Under the pieces are notes generated by a model, which saw nothing but the letters and a program-made list of their open reading frames with translations, did not search any database and had not been told where the DNA came from. DNA of 64,000 nt from Saccharolobus caldissimus (lineage in GTDB: Archaea; Thermoproteota; Thermoprotei_A; Sulfolobales; Sulfolobaceae), in assembly GCF_020886315.1 (NCBI RefSeq), contig NZ_AP025226.1:310001-374000 (forward strand), in the 5' to 3' direction. The position numbers and the translations under genes are program-made. Shown here one piece after another: positions 1-9,444 of this stretch. How positions within the stretch are numbered: the first letter of the stretch is position 1; every line of letters starts with the position of its first letter.

Positions 1-2070
1 TTTTATTTCATTTAAACTCAATACTCCACTATCTTTATTTACTTTTCCAATTACAGATGCTACTATGCCCTTACTCTTAGCCTTATCGATAATCCATTGG
101 GGATCATTAGTTAAAACTATAAAACGACCACCGTTTTCGGAGAATAAAACATCTATAATATTGTCAGTATCACTTAAAATGTCCCTAGTATTTATATGAA
201 CTCCGTAACCGTAAGTCATCATTCTAAATAAAGCAAACGCTAAGCCACCTCTGTTTATATCTTTTGCAAATATGATTTTCTCATTATTTATTGAATCTAT
301 TACTAATTCAGAAGCTATTATGTCCTCTTGAAGTCTTGCCTTAGGTACCTCTGATGATATGCCAAATATTTTTGAGAGTAAAGAACCAGCTAATTCTCCT
401 CTAGTATATCCGATTAATACTATGTAGGAATTTTCCTCAACTTTGTTTCTTAAGAATTTATCCTTAACTAGTCCAGCCATTACAATCAGTGGTGTAGGTT
501 TGATCTCCTTTCCTTTACTATTCTCATTATAAAAGGACACTTTGCCTCCCACAATTGGAATATTAAAGAATCTAGAAGCCTCTCCTATTCCCCTAATCGC
601 CTCCAAGAAACTATAGTATACCTCAGGTTTTTTAGGATCGCCAAACTGTAGGTGATCAACAGCTACAATTCCTTTAGCGCCTACAGAGGCTAAATTTCTA
701 TATGCCTCAGCGAAAATGCCTTTACCACATTCATATGCGTCTTCATCACACAAGTCTGGATTTGCATCACCTTTAACTGCTAATAATTTTCCATTTGGCA
801 GTAATATAACTGAACTATCTGCCTCTCCTGGTTTAATCACAGTTGACGTGTTAACTTCATAGTCAAATTGAGAGTATGCCCATTCTTTACTTACTAAGTC
901 TGGATGAGATAGAACAGAATGCAAAGCTTTCTCCAGTTCAATATCACTTGAACTAATGTATTTTTTTAATTCTTTTTTCTTCTTTTTAATAGACCATAAG
1001 AATCTGGGAGGATTTAGCAATAATTCTGAGGGAAGAGATACTATTTCCTTACCATTGTATCTGAATCTAATAGTTTTATCCCCAGTTATCTCTCCTATTA
1101 CGCTGCAAGGATACTCATATTGTTCAAACGTTTTACATATCTCATTAACTCTTTCCTCCTTCACTGCGTATAACATCCTCTCTTGAGTTTCTGAGATTAT
1201 AATATCTATCGGATTCATTTCTTTAACTCTTAACGGAATTTTTTCTATATCTACTATTACACCTAGTCCATTAGCCATTTCGGTAACTGCTACTGCAAGT
1301 CCTCCACCACCTAAGTCCTTAATTGCCTCAACCTTATCAGCTATTTCTAATGTTGCATCTAATATTATCTTACCAGCAAAGGGATCTGCAATCTGGACAG
1401 CACCTATTTCATCCTCTCCGCTTAGTTTCCTAGAAGCAAAAGAGGCACCACCTAATCCATCTATTCCAGTTAATCCTGCTAAGACTAACTTCAATCCTGG
1501 CTTATTTACCACGCTAGGTACTATTTTATCCCTTCTAACTACGCCGATACATGCTACGTCTACTAAAGGATTATCATTATACATTTCATCAAAAGCTAAT
1601 TCCCCTCCTACTACTGGGACGCCTATACTATTACCGTAAAAACCTATACCAGCAATTATGTTTTTTAATAACCATCTATTCTTCGATAACGTTAGGTCTC
1701 CTACTCTTATCATATCTAAAAGTGCTATTGGTTTAGCTCCCTTACTTATTACATCCCTAATTATTCCACCTACACCAGTAGCAGCACCGTTAAAGGGATC
1801 TATTGCTGAAGGATGATTATGACTTTCTACTTTTACTACTATTGCCCATCCATCACCTATATCTACTGCTCCAGCATCTTGCCAATCCTTGATTCCCATA
1901 ATTACATTAGGACCCTCCATGTAGAAACTTTTTAGGAAAATCTTAGATGATTTGTAAGAGCAGTGTTCAGACCATACAGCATCTATCACTTTCCATTCTG
2001 CTTCATTCGGTTCTCTTCTTAATCTTTTTCTAATCTCGTCTATTTCTATTGGTAGTAAATTTATACCCAT
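1..2070 (-). CDS. purL: Phosphoribosylformylglycinamidine synthase subunit PurL (C-terminus cut by window edge)
   Basis: Catalytic subunit of FGAM synthase, step 4 of de novo purine synthesis; it uses ATP and ammonia supplied by PurQ, in a complex bridged by PurS. The reading frame is open from the ATG at 2070 to base 1, giving 690 visible residues. The family is about 710 residues in archaea, so only the last 15-20 are missing. The N-terminus reads [14 protein letters not shown], and the conserved HNHPSA motif lies near residue 80. This is the short archaeal form without fused PurS or PurQ domains, which agrees with separate purS and purQ upstream. It overlaps purQ by 10 bases, suggesting translational coupling. 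Confidence 0.95.
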   Translation of the reverse strand, partial: MGINLLPIEIDEIRKRLRREPNEAEWKVIDAVWSEHCSYKSSKIFLKSFYMEGPNVIMGIKDWQDAGAVDIGDGWAIVVKVESHNHPSAIDPFNGAATGVGGIIRDVISKGAKPIALLDMIRVGDLTLSKNRWLLKNIIAGIGFYGNSIGVPVVGGELAFDEMYNDNPLVDVACIGVVRRDKIVPSVVNKPGLKLVLAGLTGIDGLGGASFASRKLSGEDEIGAVQIADPFAGKIILDATLEIADKVEAIKDLGGGGLAVAVTEMANGLGVIVDIEKIPLRVKEMNPIDIIISETQERMLYAVKEERVNEICKTFEQYEYPCSVIGEITGDKTIRFRYNGKEIVSLPSELLLNPPRFLWSIKKKKKELKKYISSSDIELEKALHSVLSHPDLVSKEWAYSQFDYEVNTSTVIKPGEADSSVILLPNGKLLAVKGDANPDLCDEDAYECGKGIFAEAYRNLASVGAKGIVAVDHLQFGDPKKPEVYYSFLEAIRGIGEASRFFNIPIVGGKVSFYNENSKGKEIKPTPLIVMAGLVKDKFLRNKVEENSYIVLIGYTRGELAGSLLSKIFGISSEVPKARLQEDIIASELVIDSINNEKIIFAKDINRGGLAFALFRMMTYGYGVHINTRDILSDTDNIIDVLFSENGGRFIVLTNDPQWIIDKAKSKGIVASVIGKVNKDSGVLSLNEIK

Positions 2071-2738
2071 TTAGCTAACCCCTTTAAAAGAAGTAATCCA
2101 TCAGTACTTCCATCTGGTGAAGTAAGTTTAAATGAAGCCCTTTCTGGATGTGGCATCATACCGATAACATTTCCTTCCTCATTAGCTATGGAAGCTATAT
2201 TAAATAGGGAACCATTAGGATTTGCATCTTCCGTTACATTACCTAGATTATCGGTATATTGCATTACCATATTATTTTTTGCATATTCTATATCATCAAC
2301 GTAATATCTACCTTCAGCATGAGCTATGGGCATTTTTAGTATCTTATTCTTTTCTAAACCTTTCGTTAATACAGTATCAGTTCTAACTACTTTTAAGTAG
2401 ACCCATTTCGAGATGAATCTTAACTTTAAATTAGGTAAGAGTGCACCTTTTAATAGACCACTTTCAACTAAAATTTGAAAGCCATTACATATTCCTATAA
2501 CTGGCTTTCCTTCATTTGCCATTCTTTTAATATCTTTAATAGTCTCAGTATTAGCTGCAATACTTCCAGCCCTTAAATAGTCACCAAAACTAAATCCACC
2601 TGGTAATATAACACCCTTAAATTTATCTGGGTCAAATTCTTTGTATTTTACTACGGTAGCTGGTATTTTTGCTTCACTTAACGCTTTAAAAACGTCAAAT
2701 TCGCAAGTAGTTCCTGGAAATTTTATTATTGCTATCAC
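2061..2738 (-). CDS. purQ: FGAM synthase glutaminase subunit PurQ
   Basis: Class I glutamine amidotransferase that feeds ammonia to PurL in purine synthesis. The 225-residue protein has the nucleophile elbow GICNGFQ with Cys84, an oxyanion-type [13 protein letters not shown] segment near residue 47, and a C-terminal HPERASF motif containing the catalytic His and Glu. It starts at ATG inside the purS stop (4-base overlap) and ends 10 bases into purL, so purS-purQ-purL are tightly coupled. Length and motifs are normal for the family. Confidence 0.96.
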   Translation of the reverse strand: MIAIIKFPGTTCEFDVFKALSEAKIPATVVKYKEFDPDKFKGVILPGGFSFGDYLRAGSIAANTETIKDIKRMANEGKPVIGICNGFQILVESGLLKGALLPNLKLRFISKWVYLKVVRTDTVLTKGLEKNKILKMPIAHAEGRYYVDDIEYAKNNMVMQYTDNLGNVTEDANPNGSLFNIASIANEEGNVIGMMPHPERASFKLTSPDGSTDGLLLLKGLAKWV

Positions 2739-2989
2739 TGTTTATTCACCCTAACTATAATTTTATGAACTATAGGATTGTATAACCTTCCTTCTACAGC
2801 AATTTTTTCAACAAGTTTTCTTGCACTATCCTCATTACTAGCTTCCACTTTAAATTGAATATATTTTCCTACTCTCGTCTCTAATACATCTCTAGTAAAT
2901 TTCTCTATTACATATTTCTGTAAAGTTTCTCCTTCTGGATCTCTAACAATATCTTTATTTATAATTATTAGTTCAACGTTATATATCAT
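2735..2989 (-). CDS. purS: FGAM synthase small subunit PurS
   Basis: An 84-residue protein that bridges PurQ and PurL in the three-part FGAM synthase complex. It shows the family pattern: an N-terminal beta strand, the DPEGETLQKYV segment, and a C-terminal strand with NPIVHK. The length is normal for PurS. Its gene sits between purC and purQ, overlapping purQ by four bases (ATGA arrangement) and starting 14 bases after the purC stop, so it is part of one purC-S-Q-L operon. Confidence 0.93.
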   Translation of the reverse strand: MIYNVELIIINKDIVRDPEGETLQKYVIEKFTRDVLETRVGKYIQFKVEASNEDSARKLVEKIAVEGRLYNPIVHKIIVRVNKQ

Positions 2990-3003
2990 TAACGTTACAC
3001 CTG

Positions 3004-3705
3004 CTAGGACATTATTTTAGATAAGAAGTACTCATATGCATTTTTTACTGTATTTAAATCCGCTCCTTTTCTGTAAAGATCTTTATCGTATATCCTTCCT
3101 TTTTCATCCCTAACTCTCATACTATCTAGCGTAATCTCGTCTCCTATTATCAACTTATCACCTAAACGACCAAACTCCAGTTTAAAATCATATAATATAA
3201 ATCCTTTATTCTTTATAAAATTATATAATACCTCATTAACTTTTAACATTAGTTCTTCTATGTATTGAGCTTCTTTTCTATTTAATAATTTAAAATATTC
3301 CATATGAGAATAATTTATTAATGGGTCATGTAAACGATCATCCTTTAGGAAAAATTCCACTATAGGCGGCTCAAAAACTTCCCCTTCCTTAATAGGTAAT
3401 CTTTTAACGATACTTCCAGTAGCGATATTTCTAAGTACAACTTCTACTGGGATCATCTTTAGCTTCTTTACAATCATTGTTCTTTCATCCATCATTCCTA
3501 CATAGTGGGTCTCAATTCCGCTTTTCTCTAATAATCTAAAAAGAATAGCTGACGTTTGTGCGTTTATAACTCCTTTACCTTCTAATATGTCCTTTTTTTG
3601 ACCATCACCTGCGGTTATATCATCTTTAAACCTTAATAATACGTGCCCTTGATCATAATTGTAAACTATCTTAGTTTTCCCCTCGGAAATTTTGTTAAGT
3701 TCCAT
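3004..3705 (-). CDS. purC: SAICAR synthetase PurC
   Basis: Phosphoribosylaminoimidazole-succinocarboxamide synthase: ATP-dependent joining of aspartate to CAIR. The 233-residue protein has the characteristic EGKTKIVY nucleotide-binding start at residues 8-15, the [12 protein letters not shown] substrate segment near residue 107, and the [10 protein letters not shown] motif near residue 193. It is the first purine gene on this transcript. The upstream intergenic region to the divergent tRNA-binding protein gene is only about 110 bases and presumably holds both promoters. Confidence 0.96.
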   Translation of the reverse strand: MELNKISEGKTKIVYNYDQGHVLLRFKDDITAGDGQKKDILEGKGVINAQTSAILFRLLEKSGIETHYVGMMDERTMIVKKLKMIPVEVVLRNIATGSIVKRLPIKEGEVFEPPIVEFFLKDDRLHDPLINYSHMEYFKLLNRKEAQYIEELMLKVNEVLYNFIKNKGFILYDFKLEFGRLGDKLIIGDEITLDSMRVRDEKGRIYDKDLYRKGADLNTVKNAYEYFLSKIMS

Positions 3706-3815
3706 TACGACTATTTTACATAGCTGATATAAAAAGTTAGCTTAAATTAGAGTAAATTATTTACTTGATTATGTAAATGATAATCCTTAATAACTTTTCA
3801 TTAATTTTTAACATC

Positions 3816-4160
3816 ATGAGCTCTCAAATTACCATAGATGAGTTCGCTAAGATCGATTTAAGAGTTGGAATAGTAAAACAAGCTGAGAGAATTGAAGGCA
3901 CTAGATTATTAAAGCTTATAGTAGATTTAGGTTCTGAACAAAGGCAAATAATTGCTGGATTAGGTGAGTACTATAAACCAGAAGAGTTATTAAACAAGAG
4001 GATTATAATCATAGCGAATTTGAAGCCTAGGATCATTAGAGGATTTGAAAGTCAAGGCATGTTACTAGCTGCTGGTTGTAAAGAAGATGAGGCGAAAGGT
4101 ATAAAACCAAGAGTGCTAACTATAGATGGAGAAGTTCCTCCAGGAACTAAAATATGTTAA
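3816..4160 (+). CDS. tRNA-binding (EMAPII/MetRS-beta-like) protein
   Basis: A 114-residue stand-alone OB-fold tRNA-binding domain. It matches the C-terminal domain of many methionyl-tRNA synthetases and CsaA/Arc1p-type proteins: FAKIDLRVGIV at the N-terminus, then KLIVDLG, IAGLGEYY and the closing SQGMLLAA. I chose ATG 3816 (MSSQITIDEF) rather than an upstream in-frame ATG at 3777, because the family begins here and the extra residues are hydrophobic and AT-rich. The metG gene at 53160-54881 ends without this domain, so this is probably the trans-acting beta subunit of MetRS. It overlaps the next gene by 7 bases. Confidence 0.85.
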   Translation: MSSQITIDEFAKIDLRVGIVKQAERIEGTRLLKLIVDLGSEQRQIIAGLGEYYKPEELLNKRIIIIANLKPRIIRGFESQGMLLAAGCKEDEAKGIKPRVLTIDGEVPPGTKIC

Positions 4161-5152
4161 ATCCTTTTGAGAAGTTAAAAATTCCTCCTAAAGTTAACGA
4201 TACTGTAAATGTAATGTTAAAGAGATTGCCTAAAATAAGTGGGAGTTCCGTTAAGGATAGGGAAATAAGGAGATTAAGGGAGTATTATGAAAGAGTAGAG
4301 AAATATTATAAATTTTCGATTGATTTTCCAAGAGTGGAAGAGTTACATCCCTTTTACCTTGAGTCAATTAAGATAATAACTGATATAAACGATTTGAAAA
4401 TCTGTTTATCAATAACTAAAAAGTCTAGTATGATTTCCATGAGAATACTAAGAAAATATATTTCAGAGATAAAGAAACAACCTGAAAGCGAAGCTAATAA
4501 GTTAATGAGAGAAGCATTCGGAAGAGTTACCTCTGTTTTAAGAAGATCTAGTCAGTGTATAGATAAGGTTATTAGCATTGCTGGGGAGTTAAGGAAATTA
4601 AAGACAGTTGATCCTGAGTTACCAACAATTATAATTGCTGGTCCTCCTAATGTAGGAAAATCTACGCTGGTTTCGAAAATTTCCACTGCCAAGCCGGAAA
4701 TTGCCAATTATCCTTTTACCACTAAGGAAATTCATGTAGGTCACATTATTTTAAATGATATTTACATTCAAGTTATAGATACGCCAGGTATTTTAGATAG
4801 GCCAGAGTATAAGAGAAATAAGATAGAGAAAAAGGCTTTAAATGCTATAAGAAATCTGAGTGGAATTATAGTTTTTATGTTTGATTCCTCAATATCATCT
4901 ACATTATCTATAAAAGAGCAAATAGATTTATTTGAAGAAGTATTATCAACGAATAAAATTATAGTTCCAGTAATAAACAAAATAGATGAAAAGTATGATG
5001 AATACTATAATAAAATTATAGAATATTTAGCTAGCAAAAAAGTTAAGTGGTATGAAATTAGTGCTGAAAAGGAAATAGGGTTAAATGAGCTAAAAGAAGA
5101 ACTTTTTAATTTAATAGGTGTTAATAAAACGAATGAAATATCGCGTAATTGA
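4154..5152 (+). CDS. NOG1-family GTPase
   Basis: A 332-residue GTPase of the OBG/NOG1 group, which acts in assembly of the large ribosomal subunit in eukaryotes and probably in archaea. About 150 residues of helical N-terminal NOG1 domain precede the G domain. Visible motifs are G1 GPPNVGKST near residue 163, the threonine-rich switch PFTTKEIHVG, G3 DTPG near 209, and G4 NKID near 275. It starts inside the previous gene and its end overlaps queE, so the three genes are probably co-transcribed. Confidence 0.9.
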   Translation: MLNPFEKLKIPPKVNDTVNVMLKRLPKISGSSVKDREIRRLREYYERVEKYYKFSIDFPRVEELHPFYLESIKIITDINDLKICLSITKKSSMISMRILRKYISEIKKQPESEANKLMREAFGRVTSVLRRSSQCIDKVISIAGELRKLKTVDPELPTIIIAGPPNVGKSTLVSKISTAKPEIANYPFTTKEIHVGHIILNDIYIQVIDTPGILDRPEYKRNKIEKKALNAIRNLSGIIVFMFDSSISSTLSIKEQIDLFEEVLSTNKIIVPVINKIDEKYDEYYNKIIEYLASKKVKWYEISAEKEIGLNELKEELFNLIGVNKTNEISRN

Positions 5153-5762
5153 GATATTTACCTCAATCCAAGGTGAAGGAGAAGTCCTAGGAATACCCTC
5201 AAATTTCGTTAGACTTGCTACTTGTAATTTAAGATGTGTGTGGTGTGATACAAAGTACTCATGGGAAGCAGGAACAGAAATGACAGAAGAAGAAATAATA
5301 TCAAAAATAGATAAGAGAATAAAAACAACAACAATTACTGGCGGAGAACCTTTACTTCAAAACATATTACCATTAGTAAAGGAGCTTAAAAAACTAGGAC
5401 ATAAGGTAATAGTAGAAACGAATGGAACTGTAAAACCTTCGAAAGAATTAAGGAAATTAGTAGATGTTTTTTCTGTTTCACCTAAGCTTAGTAACTCTGG
5501 ACATAAAATAAATTATAACTTTAAAGATGATGACTGGGCTACATATTATAAGTTCGTAGTAGTATATCCTAATAAAGATATAGATGAAATAGTTAAATTT
5601 GTGGAATCACAATCTATCGATCCATCTAAAGTAATATTACAGCCAGATGGAAATAGAAAAGACTATATTAACGCAATTCTGGAAATAGTCCAAGTCCTAT
5701 TAAGTAGGGGCCTCCAATTTAGAGTCCTTCCTCAATTCCACAAAATTCTCAACATTAGATAA
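5133..5762 (+). CDS. queE: 7-carboxy-7-deazaguanine synthase QueE
   Basis: Radical SAM enzyme that contracts carboxytetrahydropterin to 7-carboxy-7-deazaguanine, on the way to archaeosine in tRNA. The 209-residue protein has the QueE signature: SIQGEGEVLG near residue 11, a CxxxCxxC cluster motif with Cys31, Cys35 and Cys38, and the TGGEPLLQ SAM-binding segment. I prefer ATG 5133 (MKYRVIEIF); an in-frame GTG at 5118 is possible. It overlaps the upstream GTPase gene and its last 63 bases overlap tyw3 on the opposite strand. Confidence 0.93.
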   Translation: MKYRVIEIFTSIQGEGEVLGIPSNFVRLATCNLRCVWCDTKYSWEAGTEMTEEEIISKIDKRIKTTTITGGEPLLQNILPLVKELKKLGHKVIVETNGTVKPSKELRKLVDVFSVSPKLSNSGHKINYNFKDDDWATYYKFVVVYPNKDIDEIVKFVESQSIDPSKVILQPDGNRKDYINAILEIVQVLLSRGLQFRVLPQFHKILNIR

Positions 5763-6323
5763 TAGAAGATCTTTAAGCAAATTCATCTTCTGTTTACCTC
5801 TTCGTAATACTTCATTTGCGACGCTAACTAAACTATCTATTCTTTGGTATTCTATTTTCTCGTCATTAGAGCCCCTAAGTAGATGAACCATTTTTATACC
5901 AGTCCTTAACTCGACTAAAATTCCTTTGGAATTAGAAGTTAAAATACCGCTATGCTTAAATCCTGCTGTCCTAGCTATTCTTAAAATGTTCCAGGTAGTG
6001 TTAATATCTCTTGCATATAAATGAAGAATTGGTCCTTGCACTATTAGCCATAGCCTTCTAACTTGCCCTTTATTAATGATATCGATTACGTCTTCCGTAG
6101 TAATGCCTAAATGATTTTTAAATATAACTGAAGAGTTCTTCCTATCCCAAGGCATTTCGGAATCCACTATTGTTATCCTTCCACTGCAACTACTCTGAGT
6201 AAATACGTTCTCACTAAATTTATAAAAAGCCATTAAGAAGTCCAATATATCTGGATCTAAGTACCCTATCTCCTTATCATGGTATATTCTGCTAAGAGCT
6301 TTTCTCCTTAGTTCCTCCCACAT
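5700..6323 (-). CDS. tRNA wybutosine methyltransferase TYW3 (Taw3)
   Basis: A 207-residue member of the TYW3 family, which methylates N4 of the tricyclic base at position 37 of tRNA-Phe during wyosine synthesis. Family features are visible: the N-terminal FxxxK-type helix with DPDILDFLMAFY, then TQSSCSGRI (the conserved SSCSGR motif near residue 43), and later LRTGIKM. It converges on queE with a 63-base 3' overlap. Both neighbours modify tRNA, which may be coincidence or a loose functional grouping. Confidence 0.88.
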   Translation of the reverse strand: MWEELRRKALSRIYHDKEIGYLDPDILDFLMAFYKFSENVFTQSSCSGRITIVDSEMPWDRKNSSVIFKNHLGITTEDVIDIINKGQVRRLWLIVQGPILHLYARDINTTWNILRIARTAGFKHSGILTSNSKGILVELRTGIKMVHLLRGSNDEKIEYQRIDSLVSVANEVLRRGKQKMNLLKDLLLSNVENFVELRKDSKLEAPT

Positions 6324-6359
6324 TAATAATTATTTAATTTATCATTAGAATAAAAAGTT

Positions 6360-6755
6360 ATGACTCTTCATGATGTGATAAAGAGATATTTATTAAGTGA
6401 AGAAACCTTCATTGAGATAAATGAAGGAGAAATATCTGCAAATGAATTTTTAACATATGATGAAATAAAAATAGGGTTAAGAGTTATAATTATAGGTAAA
6501 AATGGAAGGAAAAGATTAGTAGATTTAGGTCTTCTACAGATTATAGCTAAATGCGGAGACTTAGAGTTCGTTAAAGACTACTTAAATATGAGTAAATCAT
6601 TAAGAGACATTTACAATAAGTACAAGGTTTATACTGAATTAGAATATGTAGCGGTTAAAGAAGAATGTCAAAAGGGTTTGGATGAGGATATTCTAAATGT
6701 TTTATCAAGGCTTAAATTCTATATTCTTCATAGAGAAAAGTCAATACAAAAATAA
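6360..6755 (+). CDS. Conserved-looking protein of unknown function
   Basis: A 131-residue protein that I do not recognise. It is mostly predicted alpha/beta with a charged N-terminus (MTLHDVIKRYL) and a helical C-terminus. There is no signal peptide, membrane segment or clear motif; it has two cysteines too far apart for a metal site. It lies between tyw3 (divergent) and a wHTH gene. Codon use resembles the surrounding genes, so I think it is real. Confidence 0.65.
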   Translation: MTLHDVIKRYLLSEETFIEINEGEISANEFLTYDEIKIGLRVIIIGKNGRKRLVDLGLLQIIAKCGDLEFVKDYLNMSKSLRDIYNKYKVYTELEYVAVKEECQKGLDEDILNVLSRLKFYILHREKSIQK

Positions 6756-6927
6756 TTATAACTGAGATGGTATTATAGATGTTAAAAATTTATATAGATC
6801 ATTTAATGTAATTCAATTTGGAATTAATTGGTTTTCTACAAATCTTATGGGTATGAGAGTTTTAGGTAATATAAAATTTGTAATGATGAAGTATATAAGC
6901 TAGGAAATAGGTATATTTTATCGTATA
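6756..6927. other. 172-base intergenic region with promoter and possible mini-ORF
   Basis: A TATA-like element (TATATAAGC, about 6891-6899) lies about 30 bases before the ATG of the wHTH gene at 6928, which fits a nearly leaderless transcript. A frame of about 45 codons (6773-6907, GINWFSTNLMGMRVLG-like) is open but has no ATG, GTG or TTG near its beginning. It may be a gene remnant or chance. Confidence 0.4.
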
Positions 6928-7242
6928 ATGAATGAAAAGGAGAGAAAACAAATTAAGAGGCTTTTTAAACTCCTATTTTTTACATCAAGGGGAGGTATGA
7001 CTAGGTTGAAAATTGTAAGATTATTAGAAGAGAAACCTTTAAATCCAAATCAAATAGCAACCTTATTAGATTTAGATTACAAGACTGTTATACATCATCT
7101 CGATGTGTTGCTGGAGAACAACATAGTATATAAGGATATTGATGGTTACGGGATACCGTATAAGCTAACAACCTTTTATAGGGTTCATAAGGAAATTTTA
7201 GACGAACTGGAGAGAGAAGTTAAGCAAAAAGCTTTAAAATAG
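6928..7242 (+). CDS. Winged-helix ArsR/MarR-like DNA-binding protein
   Basis: A 104-residue transcription factor with one winged helix-turn-helix: [35 protein letters not shown] at about residues 26-60, followed by the wing ([16 protein letters not shown]). The family binds DNA as dimers; no metal or ligand site can be seen. It sits just upstream of cdvB3 and phoU on the same strand, 26 bases before the former, but a separate promoter in the gap is possible. Its target is unknown. Confidence 0.8.
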   Translation: MNEKERKQIKRLFKLLFFTSRGGMTRLKIVRLLEEKPLNPNQIATLLDLDYKTVIHHLDVLLENNIVYKDIDGYGIPYKLTTFYRVHKEILDELEREVKQKALK

Positions 7243-7268
7243 ATCCGCATTTTCCTTTTTAAATCTTT

Positions 7269-7796
7269 TTGGCTAATACCTATTTCGTGAAGAAAAAAGG
7301 AAAGACTCTTGCAGAGTTACTGATAGATGTGAGGATTACTAGAAAAAGAATAAGAAATATTATAGATAGAGTAAGAAACAGAATAGATGTATATAATGAG
7401 GCTACTATTAGGAATCTTTCATCGTTTCCTCACCTATCTAAAATGTTAGCTAGAGAATCAGAATTTCTCGAAAATGTAATTGATAATTTATATACTCTTG
7501 AGGTATTACTTGAGATGTTAGAAATAAAGATGGAAACTTTAATTTATATAGGATATATAGTTAACAGTGCTCCAGCGGTAATTGAAGCTATAAAAATACT
7601 TAAAGACGATTTTAGTATGATACCAGAAATCACATTAATGCTAGATGAAATATATGAGGGATTTTACTTTAATATTGAGATACCAAAGGAAATAAAGATA
7701 AGTAGCAGGGAAGAGGCTAAAAATATACTTATTGAGGCGGAAAACATAGCGAAGAAGAGAGAGAAAAGTGAGATTTATTACCAACTTAATACATAG
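7269..7796 (+). CDS. cdvB3: ESCRT-III paralogue, CdvB3-like
   Basis: Snf7/ESCRT-III-like protein of the archaeal Cdv division and vesiculation machinery. The 175 residues are almost entirely helical and charged. A basic first helix (about residues 14-42, RITRKRIRNIIDRVRNRID) and a long second helix (ARESEFLENVIDNLYTLEVLLEMLEIKMETL) fit the core hairpin; the C-terminus is acidic and shorter than in CdvB. The context JAB-PhoU-cdvB3 next to pyrEF is, as I remember it, that of S. acidocaldarius Saci_1601 (CdvB3). Start: TTG 7269, but a TATA box at 7254-7263 would favour a leaderless GTG at 7287. Confidence 0.72.
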   Translation: MANTYFVKKKGKTLAELLIDVRITRKRIRNIIDRVRNRIDVYNEATIRNLSSFPHLSKMLARESEFLENVIDNLYTLEVLLEMLEIKMETLIYIGYIVNSAPAVIEAIKILKDDFSMIPEITLMLDEIYEGFYFNIEIPKEIKISSREEAKNILIEAENIAKKREKSEIYYQLNT

Positions 7797-7813
7797 TACT
7801 ATATAGATTTGGA

Positions 7814-8824
7814 TTGAGCAAATCTATAACTAGGAGAATTCAGCTAACTGGAGGGTCGACCTATATAGTCTCATTACCAAAGGACTGGGTGAAAGCACTT
7901 TCTTTAAAAACTGGGGACGAAGTTGAAATTTTTCAAGACGTTGATATGAAGCTAATTATAGTACCTAAATCACGTAACCTAACGGAATCGGAAGAAAGGA
8001 AGATGATCTTGCATTGTGAGAACTCTCCGCCAGAAGCTATAGTAAGGGAATTCATAGCCTATTATATGGCTGGCTATTCTTCAGTAACCATAGCTTGCAA
8101 TAAAATGACTGGTAACATAAGAGCTTATATTAAAGACGCAGTAAGAAGAAGACTTCTTGGAGCTGAGGTTGTAGAAGAAGACGCAAACTCAATTTCAATT
8201 CAATTTCTTGTAGATGAAAAAGAGCTATCAATTAAAAAGGCTATTACTAGGGCATTTACAATTTCTTATAATATGCTTAGAGACTCGCTAGAGGCTATAA
8301 ATAAATCAGATTTTGAGTTAGCTAAGGAAATAATAGAAAGAGATGATGAGGTTGATAGGTTTTTCTTTTATATAGCAAGACAACTGACAATTTCTGTGAC
8401 ATCAGTTAATGTTTTAAGTAATGAGGGTTACAATCTAACACAAGCTGTAGATATATATTCAGTAGCAAAAACAGTTGAAAGAGTTGGTGATCATGCAAAT
8501 AGAATAGCAAGTTTATCTGAAGAAGTTAGTAAATTTAGTAGCAAAGAAGATCTAGTAAAATTAGGATTTACTGTCCTAGAAAACTATAAGTCTTCTATGA
8601 ATGCCTTTTTAAATGGTAAGAAAGATGTAGCGCATAATATAATTTCTGACATTCGCATATTTGAGAAATTAAGGGAAATGCAAGAGATTGTTATAAAAAG
8701 TAACGACAATCCTAAAATTATAACCTCAGCTTCTATGGTCGTTGAATCACTAAGAAGAATAGCTAGATACTCAGCAGATATAGCAGAAGCTACAATAGAT
8801 ATATTAGCTAAAGCTGGTAGATGA
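7814..8824 (+). CDS. AbrB-PhoU domain phosphate-signalling regulator
   Basis: A 336-residue protein with an N-terminal SpoVT/AbrB swapped-hairpin domain (residues 1-50: TRRIQLTGGSTYIVSLPKDW, then GDEVEIFQD). This is followed by two helical PhoU repeats, recognisable by ERDDEVDRFFFYIARQL near 176 and VERVGDHANRIA near 221, which carry the E/DxxxD metal-cluster positions. PhoU-type proteins link phosphate transport to gene regulation. Starts at TTG, 18 bases after cdvB3, so probably co-transcribed with it. The 3' end overlaps the convergent JAB gene by 17 bases. Confidence 0.85.
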   Translation: MSKSITRRIQLTGGSTYIVSLPKDWVKALSLKTGDEVEIFQDVDMKLIIVPKSRNLTESEERKMILHCENSPPEAIVREFIAYYMAGYSSVTIACNKMTGNIRAYIKDAVRRRLLGAEVVEEDANSISIQFLVDEKELSIKKAITRAFTISYNMLRDSLEAINKSDFELAKEIIERDDEVDRFFFYIARQLTISVTSVNVLSNEGYNLTQAVDIYSVAKTVERVGDHANRIASLSEEVSKFSSKEDLVKLGFTVLENYKSSMNAFLNGKKDVAHNIISDIRIFEKLREMQEIVIKSNDNPKIITSASMVVESLRRIARYSADIAEATIDILAKAGR

Positions 8825-9416
8825 CAAACCTCATATATTCTGGAAAGGTCAAAGAATTATAAATCGATATTATATCGTTGATATTTTTAGATTTCTTAAT
8901 TCTATTAGCTAATTCCTTTAACGTTTGTTTGTCTTCAAAAGTATATACTCCACGTCTATATAAAAATGAGACACAGTCCGTATTCATCACAGCTACTGCA
9001 ATATAGCCTATGCTAAGTAATGAATCTGCAGTTTCCAGATCTTTATATGAAAATAAGCAGACTCCAGGATGTGTATGAACAGTTGAAATACCTTTAGGAA
9101 ACGGTACGGTCACCTTTCTTTCATCCCCTTCTAAAATAATATATGAACCATCTCTGAGAATTATATTCATATATTCAATTTCCGAATTAATTGTTTTCCT
9201 AGCATAGTTTAACATAATTTCATTTAAAAATTTTAAATAGAGATTTACAATCTCGTCGTAAATTATAAAATATTCGAGATTAGATCTTCCAATTTTAACT
9301 AAAGGATTATTAATTCGTTCTTCTAAATTTTCAATGTAAATGTAGTTTAAATCAGTAGTGGGAACTACTCCATATTCCTCATGTAAATCCTCGCCTATTT
9401 CACTTAATTCGTACAA
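8808..9416 (-). CDS. JAB/MPN (JAMM) domain protein, putative metallo-isopeptidase
   Basis: A 202-residue protein whose C-terminal half has a JAMM-like metal site: His114, His116, Ser123 and Asp126 in HTHPGVCLFSYKD. The spacing from the second His to the Asp is one residue shorter than in Rpn11-type enzymes, so activity is uncertain. The N-terminal ~80 residues match no domain known to me. JAMM proteins in archaea remove SAMP/Urm1-like modifiers or process small proteins. It lies downstream of pyrF on the same strand (28-base gap) and converges on the PhoU gene. Confidence 0.68.
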   Translation of the reverse strand: MYELSEIGEDLHEEYGVVPTTDLNYIYIENLEERINNPLVKIGRSNLEYFIIYDEIVNLYLKFLNEIMLNYARKTINSEIEYMNIILRDGSYIILEGDERKVTVPFPKGISTVHTHPGVCLFSYKDLETADSLLSIGYIAVAVMNTDCVSFLYRRGVYTFEDKQTLKELANRIKKSKNINDIISIYNSLTFPEYMRFVIYQL

Positions 9417-9444
9417 TTTAGCTATTTTTTCACTTAATTCGTTT

